Shown here in pieces: positions 5,417 through 6,159 of a stretch of DNA of 6,159 nucleotides. Positions within the stretch are counted from its first letter, which is position 1, and each line of letters begins with the position of its first letter. This DNA is from Pedosphaera sp. (GTDB lineage: Bacteria; Verrucomicrobiota; Verrucomicrobiia; Limisphaerales; SXTU01), in contig SIBB01000228.1 of the NCBI GenBank assembly GCA_009695395.1, positions 1-6,159 on the forward strand. Direction: 5' to 3'. A program made the translations under genes and the position numbers. The notes below the pieces were generated by a model that saw nothing but the letters and a program-made list of their open reading frames with translations, had not been told where the DNA came from and searched no databases.

Positions 5417-6159
5417 TTAGCGCGTGCGCGGGTTTCGCAGGTAGTAAAATCGGCCGTCCTCCGCGCCGCCAAGGAAATCGGGCACGCCATCGCCATTGAA
5501 GTCCACTGTCGTCGGGCTGACGTCGTGGCCCTCGATGTTTTGCTGCACTAACGCGCCGAGGTCTTGGAACAGCCACTTGCCGTCGCGCGCGGCGACTTGG
5601 CGCAGCAGGTTTGCGTTCGCGGAGTTCAGCAACAAGTCGAGTTGGCCGTCGCCGTCCCAGTCCACAACGCTGAGTTTCCGACGACCGCTCTTGCCGGCGA
5701 GGCCCTTGCTCAAGAGGAGCGGCTCGCCCTTCGCGTCGCACAAGACGCGTTGGGGCGGGAGCAACGCCCGTTTGCCGCCGCGCTTCGCCCGCTCGAAGAA
5801 CGCGAGGTAGCCCGCCTGGTCCAGCATCACGAGGTCCATCAAGCCGTCCTTGTTCCAGTCCACCGCGACCGGCGTGGTGCGCCATTGCGTGAGCAGCGCC
5901 TTGCCCTCGGGCCGCATCCAGCCGTAGGCGAGCGTGGGTTGCGTCCCATTCCACTCGACCTCGATGGGTTGCGCGGCGGCGAGCTTGGGTGACTTGCGCG
6001 TGCCGGTGTTCCGATACCACTCCACTTTGCCGAGGATGGAATTCACGAGGAGGTCAGGCAACCCGTCGCCGTCCCAATCCGCAACCGTCTGCGTGGTGTA
6101 GCCCCACTTCGCTTCGCACGGACCTTGGATGCTGCCGTTGTAGCCAGCCATTGGGCGAA
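5417..6159 (-). CDS. FG-GAP/VCBS repeat protein, C-terminal part (5' end outside window)
   Basis: The reading frame is open to the window edge, so only the C-terminal part (about 247 codons) is visible. An internal Met at 6149-6151 precedes AGYNGSIQGP but is probably not the start, because codons for Arg-Pro precede it in frame. Four calcium-binding FG-GAP/VCBS-type blades are seen, each with an acidic D-x-D/N-x-D-G-x-x-D loop: ADWDGDGLPDLL, VDWNKDGLMDLV, VDWDGDGQLDLL and VDFNGDGVPDFL, each followed by a strand ending in an aromatic pair (VEWYRN, LAFFER, FYYLRN). Such proteins are usually secreted beta-propellers that bind carbohydrates, proteins or surfaces. The stop (TAA, 5417-5419) lies 22 bp before the sialidase-like ATG, which suggests co-transcription and a shared extracellular job. 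No enzyme motif is visible. Confidence 0.85.
   Translation of the reverse strand, partial: RPMAGYNGSIQGPCEAKWGYTTQTVADWDGDGLPDLLVNSILGKVEWYRNTGTRKSPKLAAAQPIEVEWNGTQPTLAYGWMRPEGKALLTQWRTTPVAVDWNKDGLMDLVMLDQAGYLAFFERAKRGGKRALLPPQRVLCDAKGEPLLLSKGLAGKSGRRKLSVVDWDGDGQLDLLLNSANANLLRQVAARDGKWLFQDLGALVQQNIEGHDVSPTTVDFNGDGVPDFLGGAEDGRFYYLRNPRTR

Noticed and set aside
5395..5496. Longer N-terminus for the sialidase-like protein
   Set aside because: The extra 34 residues overlap the upstream VCBS gene and would bury the signal peptide that starts with MKNLLTLLL.
5391..6020. Second minus-strand frame of 209 codons over the VCBS gene
   Set aside because: It is an out-of-frame reading of the VCBS gene, with Arg-rich low-complexity sequence; the overlapping frame has four calcium-loop repeats.

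Overview
This is a GC-rich window in which every gene I can support reads from the minus strand. From right to left (the direction of transcription) it holds: the C-terminal part of a secreted-type FG-GAP/VCBS repeat protein; a secreted BNR/Asp-box sialidase-like protein with an N-terminal cystatin-like domain; a long perfect-but-one inverted repeat; a 12-TM major facilitator transporter; a gene-poor stretch of about 490 bases containing two broken gene remnants; and then L-threonine 3-dehydrogenase (tdh) and 2-amino-3-ketobutyrate CoA ligase (kbl).

The likely source is a member of the PVC group, most probably Verrucomicrobiota (Pedosphaera/Limisphaera-like). The reasons are the predicted-neuraminidase (BNR_2 type) and VCBS proteins side by side, the prepilin-like 'GFTLIEL' start, the style of GntR-type regulator N-terminus, and the lack of clear Shine-Dalgarno sequences before most starts. 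This is inference from gene style, not a database match.

Region 3989-6159 looks like one transcription unit for secreted glycan handling: a VCBS repeat protein, a secreted cystatin/sialidase-like enzyme 22 bp downstream, and a sugar/organic-anion type MFS permease about 95 bp further on. Right behind the permease (17 bp) lies the decayed start of a GntR-family regulator, which probably once controlled this unit. One extra base interrupts its DNA-binding domain, and the effector domain is gone.

Region 2249-2470 holds a second remnant, the first 20 codons of a type IV prepilin-like protein that stops resembling a pilin directly after the processing motif. Region 2-2248 is an intact tdh-kbl pair that converts threonine to glycine and acetyl-CoA. 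No RNA gene, CRISPR array, insertion sequence or convincing terminator was seen. I found no clearly new system; the most interesting points are the cystatin-sialidase fusion, the regulator fossil and the inverted repeat.
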